Shown: positions 60,111 to 64,000 of the stretch, piece after piece
Layout of the letters: each line of letters opens with the position of its first letter
How positions within the stretch are numbered: position 1 is the first letter of the stretch
Assembly: GCA_029785685.1 (NCBI GenBank)
Contig: JAFLZE010000002.1
Coordinates: 62,001 to 126,000, forward strand
Direction: 5' to 3'
Source of the DNA: Nitrososphaerota archaeon
GTDB taxonomy: Archaea > Thermoproteota > Nitrososphaeria > Nitrososphaerales > UBA183
Length of the DNA stretch: 64,000 bases
Position numbers and translations under genes: made by a program
The notes under the pieces: model-generated
The model's database searches: none
The model's input: only the letters and a program-made list of their open reading frames with translations
Told to the model about the DNA's origin: nothing

Positions 60111-61370
60111 CTAGACCTTGAGCGAGCGGACATCGGAGAACAACAGCAGGCCGAAGGCGAAGACCGCCGTGCCGACGGCGGCGAGGACGAAGTCGGCGTT
60201 GATCCCGTAGCCTGCGATTATCAGCCCGCCCGCCAGCTGCCCTGCGGGGCTCGCCGCCAGGCTGCCCACCTCGTCTATGCTCAGATAGCGCCCCAGCACC
60301 TCGTGGGGGACGTAGCTCTGGACCCCTGTGAAGAAGGCTGTGTTGCCGAACCCCCCGAAGAACGTCGAGACGAAGACAAAGGCTGTGGCCGCCACGGTCC
60401 CTGGGAAGAATACCAGCCCGAGGATGGCGAGCCCCGCCATCCCCCAGGGGGCAGCGAACCAGACGCCGAAGCGACGCTCCGGGTGGAGCCTACCCACCAG
60501 GAGGGAGCCCAGACCGAAGCCGGCGCCACCCGCTGCCCCGAAGGCCCCGAAGATGAAAGCCGACTGATGCAGGACTTCGGTCACGTATATCACGAGGAAG
60601 GTGAAGAAGAGGCTCAGGAAGAAATTCGCCCCGAAGGATGCCAGCGTCAGCTTCAGCAGGCCGCGCTCCCCGTTGACATAGGTGAAGCCTCCCCTGAGCT
60701 GGTCAAGGAACGGGGGCTGCTTTTGCTGGCCTTCTCCCCGCGAGGCACCCCGGGAAGAGACGGACAGGGCGACGAATACAACCATGAGGGCGGAGACGAC
60801 GTAGCTGGCACCGTTGATGGCCAGAGTGGCAGCCACGCCGACGACTGCGATGAGGATACCGCCGATGGGGCTCCCGGCGATGGAGGTCACCTCCTGTGCC
60901 GCGGTGAAGAGGCCGTTGGCCGCACCCAGCTGCTCCTTCCGCACCGCCTGCGGCAGGAAGGAGTTGATGGAAGGACGGAACAGGGACTGCCCCATGCCGA
61001 GGAGGAACACGGCCGCGAGGACGACGTACAGGTTGAATCCGAAGAGGGCCAGGGTCAGCGCGAAGACGACCATCGTCCCCGCACGAAAGGCGTCAGCGAC
61101 TATCATGAGTCTGAGCTTGCTGTAACGGTCCGCCAGGGTCCCGGCGAAGACCCCGAAGACTATTCTTGGGATCACTCCGGCTACTCCGATGAACCCGACG
61201 TCGAGGGCAGACTTGGTGACTGTGTATACGAGCCAGTTTATGGCGAGGAGGCCGGCCGCCGAACCGAAGGACGACGCCACGGAGCCGGTCCAAAGGCCAC
61301 CGAAGGCCCTCTGGCGGAGGAGGGAAGGGCGCTTCTCGGTGCCTTCGCCGGCAGCGGATTCACTGCCCAC
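60111..61370 (-). CDS. MFS transporter (drug-efflux MFS_3-like)
   Basis: A 419-residue permease with ~12 helices, an N-terminal charged tail (GSESAAGEGTEKRPSLLRQR) and the loop 2-3 motif GTLADRYSKLRLM. The pattern ('LFRPSINSFLPQAVRKEQLG' and GSPIGGILIAVVG) is that of macrolide-efflux-like MFS_3 proteins. The substrate is unknown. A large opposite-strand frame across it is a GC-driven shadow. Confidence 0.85.
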   Translation of the reverse strand: MGSESAAGEGTEKRPSLLRQRAFGGLWTGSVASSFGSAAGLLAINWLVYTVTKSALDVGFIGVAGVIPRIVFGVFAGTLADRYSKLRLMIVADAFRAGTMVVFALTLALFGFNLYVVLAAVFLLGMGQSLFRPSINSFLPQAVRKEQLGAANGLFTAAQEVTSIAGSPIGGILIAVVGVAATLAINGASYVVSALMVVFVALSVSSRGASRGEGQQKQPPFLDQLRGGFTYVNGERGLLKLTLASFGANFFLSLFFTFLVIYVTEVLHQSAFIFGAFGAAGGAGFGLGSLLVGRLHPERRFGVWFAAPWGMAGLAILGLVFFPGTVAATAFVFVSTFFGGFGNTAFFTGVQSYVPHEVLGRYLSIDEVGSLAASPAGQLAGGLIIAGYGINADFVLAAVGTAVFAFGLLLFSDVRSLKV

Positions 61371-61509
61371 GGTCTCCTTCCCCCAGACTACAGGGCATCG
61401 GAATGTGAGACCGGCTAGAGTGGGTAGATGAACCTCGCTGACAGATTGGGCGTGTTAGGTAGCCCCCATCATCAAAGGGGAGGCAGTCTGTGCCGTCGAA
61501 CCCGAGGAG

Positions 61510-62943
61510 TTACCTCTCTACTGTGGGGACTTCTACCAGCTCTTCTCTCGAGGCCTCTTCGAGAGATTGGTTCTTGGACTCCTTCAGCCCGAGGGTCAGT
61601 AGCGCGCCCACGACGCTCACCACCGCGAGCATCTCAAGGATGCCCTGGACCCCGATGCTTACCAGCAGCGCCGGGAAGAAGAAGGTGGTGATTGCAGCCC
61701 CAGTCTTGCCTGCAGCCGCGGATATCCCGTGGCCGGTGGTCCTCCTCGCGGTTGGGTACACCTCGGCTGGTATCACGAAGGTGGTGGTGTTGGGGCCGAA
61801 ATCGATGAAGAAGAAGGACATTGAGTAGAGGGCGAGTGCGCCGACGGCTGGGATGGCGAATCCTGTTATGCTGGTCCCTTTGGTTATGGCGAAGCCGGCG
61901 ACCGCTATGTAGAGCACGGCCATCATGGCGAAGCCTTGCAGTTGGGTGACCTTCCGTCCAAGCCTGTCCATTAGGGCTACGGCTGTGAAGTAGCCGAAGA
62001 AGCCGACGAAGTATGGGATGCCTGCCTCGAAGACCTTGGTGAAGAGTTGGGCCTGAGTCGGCAGGGAGGAACTGATCGGGAGTATGGCCGAGACGATTGG
62101 GCCTGAGTAGACCCCGGTGCCGTAGAAGGCCATGTCAAGCAGGAACCAGGAGCCGGCTGTGACGACAAGTGTCTTCCAGTATCTCTGGAAGAACTTCGAG
62201 AGGCTAGACGTCTTCGCGGTCACATGGGTGTAGGCGATGTCTGCCCCAAGCACTCTGGCTCCCCTCTCTGCTTCTGCTGCGTTCCCCTTCACGAGGAGCG
62301 AGTACCGCGGGGTCTCAGGAAGCTTCCTTCTTAGGTAGATGACCATAGCCGCGGGTATCGCACCGGCCCCCAACATCACCCTCCAGGCGAGGGCGGGCGG
62401 AAGGAACGCGACGGACGCGAGACCGACAGCGACGGCTGCGACCGAGCCTATTCCTTGGTTGGAGAAGATCAAGGAGACGAGCCTCCCCCTGTTCTTCACG
62501 TTGGAGTACTCGCTCATTATCGTCGCAGAGATGGGATAGTCTCCGCCTATGCCGATTCCTTCTATGAACCTGAAGAGAATGAGGAGATAGACGTTGGCCG
62601 CGATTGCACTCAGCAGGGCGCCGACCACGAGGATGGAAGCTTCAATCCCATAGACTCTCTTTCTCCCTATCCTGTCGCCAAAGTAGCCGAAAATGAGCTG
62701 ACCGAAGATGGCGGCGAATATGGCAGAGGAGCCGACGAAAGCCGCAGCGGATTGACCAAGGATGCTCGTGCTCATGGAGAATCCGGGGATGGAGTAGGCG
62801 CCGAAGATCAGCAGGGCGAACCCGATAATCAAAAGGTCGTAGGCGTCTGTAAAGAATCCCATCCCGGCCGTGAACCAGATCTTCAGGTGGCTCATCGACA
62901 TCGGCTTGCTGTTCATGGACGCGAATGGCGTCCCCGTTCCCAA
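61510..62943 (-). CDS. MFS transporter of the phosphate:H+ symporter/sugar porter type
   Basis: A 477-residue permease with ~12 helices. It has the PHS-like N-terminal helix GMGFFTDAYDLLIIGFA, GYFGDRIGRKRVYG after helix 2 and GIGIGGDYPISATIMSEY in helix 4. A late PAEVYPTARRTTGHG segment resembles sugar porters. Phosphate or an organic acid is the likeliest substrate (inferred). The start is TTG at 62943 or ATG at 62916. Two AT-rich promoter blocks (around 62996-63004 and 63020-63029) lie upstream. Confidence 0.85.
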   Translation of the reverse strand: MGTGTPFASMNSKPMSMSHLKIWFTAGMGFFTDAYDLLIIGFALLIFGAYSIPGFSMSTSILGQSAAAFVGSSAIFAAIFGQLIFGYFGDRIGRKRVYGIEASILVVGALLSAIAANVYLLILFRFIEGIGIGGDYPISATIMSEYSNVKNRGRLVSLIFSNQGIGSVAAVAVGLASVAFLPPALAWRVMLGAGAIPAAMVIYLRRKLPETPRYSLLVKGNAAEAERGARVLGADIAYTHVTAKTSSLSKFFQRYWKTLVVTAGSWFLLDMAFYGTGVYSGPIVSAILPISSSLPTQAQLFTKVFEAGIPYFVGFFGYFTAVALMDRLGRKVTQLQGFAMMAVLYIAVAGFAITKGTSITGFAIPAVGALALYSMSFFFIDFGPNTTTFVIPAEVYPTARRTTGHGISAAAGKTGAAITTFFFPALLVSIGVQGILEMLAVVSVVGALLTLGLKESKNQSLEEASREELVEVPTVER

Positions 62944-62988
62944 CTGTCTTGTGTTGCTCTCCAGGATTCTCTGGAAAAGCGGTTCCCT

Positions 62989-63252
62989 CTAGGGCATTAT
63001 ATGACTGCCCGACTTACTCTCTATATAGAATAGAGAATAATGAGCCAGAGGCAAGACGCTGCTCGCAGCCCCTGCGTGGAGTATCTCCAGGTCGAACGCC
63101 AGACGGCGAGCAGCACGGAGCCCTCCCCCGAGCACTACCGCCGTGGTGACAAGGCTCCCCAGCAGCAGGGCCCCCGTCACGCTCACCATGGGAATCAGAT
63201 ACAGCTTGATTGAGAGCCTCGAGACAGCCCTGCCGACCATGGTGCAGAACAT
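62989..63252 (-). CDS. Possible small membrane protein
   Basis: 87 residues from ATG 63252 (MFCTMVGRAVSRLSIKLYLI...) with one clear hydrophobic stretch of ~28 residues (IPMVSVTGALLLGSLVTTAV) and a weaker second one. A gctatacc box lies ~34-41 bp upstream. Codon use is less clear than in neighbours, and the 3' end covers the AT-rich promoter region of the MFS gene, which argues against it. No family recognised. Confidence 0.35.
   Translation of the reverse strand: MFCTMVGRAVSRLSIKLYLIPMVSVTGALLLGSLVTTAVVLGGGLRAARRLAFDLEILHAGAASSVLPLAHYSLFYIESKSGSHIMP
63018..63036. promoter_or_regulatory. Inverted repeat over the TATA region of the PHS-like transporter
   Basis: tctctat and atagaga form 7-bp inverted arms around a 5-bp spacer that includes the minus-strand ctatatag box. 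It is a candidate operator, but whether this box or the later catataatg is the real promoter is unclear. Confidence 0.3.
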
Positions 63253-63354
63253 CAGGTGTCCGAGCGCCGTGCTCAGCAACCCCCAGGTATAGCACGCGGG
63301 CCGTGTCCCGACGGCCTGCAAAGGATTAAACCCGTCCTGAGCCCGGCTGCGGCC

Positions 63355-63732
63355 ATGCGACTGCTGCACACTTCTATAACCGTGAAGGACATGGACGAGA
63401 GCATCGCCTTCTACACCAAGCACTTCGGGATGGAGCTTCTGAGCAGAAGGGAGATCCCGCAGAACGGCGCGGAGATTGCGTTCCTTGGCCTGAAGGACAC
63501 GGACCACAGGATAGAGCTGACCTGGTGGAAGGGCAAGAAAGACTACGCCGAGGGGGACCAGCTGGACCACCTGGCCTTCGGAACCGCTGATGTGAAGGAG
63601 GAGGTGGAGAAGCTGAGAAAGGCTGGCGTCGAGATAGCGAAGGAGCCCTACTCCCTCGGGCCTGGGTCGAGCGAGATCGCCTTCGTGAAGGACCCCAACG
63701 GCATCTGGCTGGAGCTCATCCAGCGCAGGTAG
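63355..63732 (+). CDS. Glyoxalase/VOC superfamily protein (lactoylglutathione lyase-like)
   Basis: 125 residues with two beta-alpha-beta-beta-beta modules. It has LLHTSITVKDMDESIAFYTKHFGM at the start (His ligand), IELTWWKG (Glu), DQLDHLAFGTADV (His) and DPNGIWLELIQ (Glu), the four metal ligands of glyoxalase I. Archaea usually lack glutathione, so the thiol partner, if any, differs. The ATG at 63355 follows the box attaaa (63325-63330) by about 25 bp; an earlier in-frame start at 63256 lies before the promoter. Confidence 0.88.
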   Translation: MRLLHTSITVKDMDESIAFYTKHFGMELLSRREIPQNGAEIAFLGLKDTDHRIELTWWKGKKDYAEGDQLDHLAFGTADVKEEVEKLRKAGVEIAKEPYSLGPGSSEIAFVKDPNGIWLELIQRR

Positions 63733-63892
63733 CCCCTTCAGGGAGGGCAGAGAACTCCTTACAGGTCTTCATAGCCAGGCCCGGGTCGAGCACGGCCTCT
63801 GCTCCGGTCGTGGAGGACGCCAAGCATCAGTTCGAGGGCTATCCGACCGCGCATGGCGGGTCCCTGCGCGACTTCGTGGGCCTTTGGGCGCC

Positions 63893-64000
63893 CTAGACCC
63901 TCTCGGTGACGACCCTACCGCAGATTCTGCAACGAAATGTCCGCCGCTCGGAGGTGTTCCAGCCTATGTCCTGGGAGGGATTCTCCATGCTCCATTCTCG
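63893..64000 (-). CDS. 3' end of a small zinc-binding ORF, cut by the window edge
   Basis: The minus-strand frame ends with stop at 63893-63895. Its last residues are DIGWNTSERRTFRCRICGRV followed by VTERV, with one CxxC knuckle and an open frame to the window end. An ATG inside the visible part (about 63983) could also start a 31-residue protein. It probably belongs to a small zinc-ribbon protein; identity cannot be given. The 160 bp between it and the glyoxalase gene hold nothing recognisable. Confidence 0.4.
   Translation of the reverse strand, partial: REWSMENPSQDIGWNTSERRTFRCRICGRVVTERV

Noticed and set aside
60087..61418. Long plus-strand frame of 443 codons opposite the MFS gene
   Set aside because: Its composition is Glu/Gly/Asp/Arg-rich with no fold, typical of antisense to GC-rich membrane-protein codons; the minus strand encodes a clear MFS permease.
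1..64000. tRNA, rRNA, RNase P/SRP RNA and CRISPR arrays
   Set aside because: No T-loop or conserved rRNA sequence and no regularly spaced repeats were seen in the intergenic regions; small RNAs without sequence signatures cannot be excluded by eye.

Overview
The window is a chromosomal segment of an archaeon. The information-processing genes are archaeal: exosome Csl4, Rpo11, TFS, a GINS subunit, the PriS primase, PCNA, L44e, S27e, aIF2-alpha, Nop10, Dph2 and the AglB oligosaccharyltransferase. So are the GHMP-type shikimate kinase, the type II dehydroquinate synthase and a coenzyme F420 gene. GC content is high (roughly 60 percent by eye). Many genes look leaderless, with a TATA box about 25-35 bp before the start codon. 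TTG starts are common. I infer a mesophilic member of the Thermoproteota (Nitrososphaeria/Thaumarchaeota-like or Bathyarchaeia-like); the exact lineage cannot be fixed from this window.

Layout. 1-11 kb: the end of an M32 carboxypeptidase, Hsp20, an ArsR-type regulator with thioredoxin, an HTH_10 regulator, threonine dehydratase, a previously hidden 58-residue DUF1059 gene, a bactofilin-like repeat protein coupled to a winged-helix protein, an SDR, a class II aldolase and an MFS transporter. 11-14 kb: a SET-domain protein with an MFS transporter and a DUF998 membrane protein. 14-18 kb: dph2-csl4-rpo11-tfs facing gins-priS. 18-23 kb: cupin, membrane protein, an unusual GcvH-like/TusA-like fusion convergent with a rhodanese-type sulfurtransferase, a 112-bp MITE-like element, amidase and PCNA. 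23-33 kb: L44e-S27e-aIF2-alpha-Nop10, AglB, gcvT-gcvH divergent from cofE across one shared TATA block, a 58-residue zinc ribbon, topoisomerase IA and small genes. 33-41 kb: accessory metabolism (AlkZ-like, PoxB, a broken aldo-keto reductase, a methyltransferase, rhomboid, SRPBCC, DUF1801, Nudix).

41.4-60.0 kb is the main feature, an almost uninterrupted aromatic amino acid supercluster. The plus strand carries trpEGDCFBA. Convergent to it, the minus strand carries an eleven-gene run read from right to left: lysC, asd, ADTH synthase, DHQ synthase II, aroD, aroE, aroK, aroA, aroC, a chorismate mutase-aminotransferase fusion and tyrA. pheA lies just upstream on the same strand. Together they can take aspartate through aspartate semialdehyde and the archaeal AroA'/AroB' entry route to chorismate, and on to Trp, Phe and Tyr. 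60-64 kb holds two MFS transporters, a small membrane ORF, a glyoxalase-fold protein and the end of a zinc-binding ORF.

The most unusual cross-cutting signal is in translation starts. Sixteen adjacent gene pairs overlap as NTGA (start and stop sharing two bases), and N takes all four bases. In two pairs (rpo11/tfs and trpB/trpA) the only start that restores the family N-terminus is CTG. Two further genes (aroE and an MFS transporter) have a complete N-terminus only if ACG starts translation. I saw no tRNA, rRNA, CRISPR array or intact transposase.
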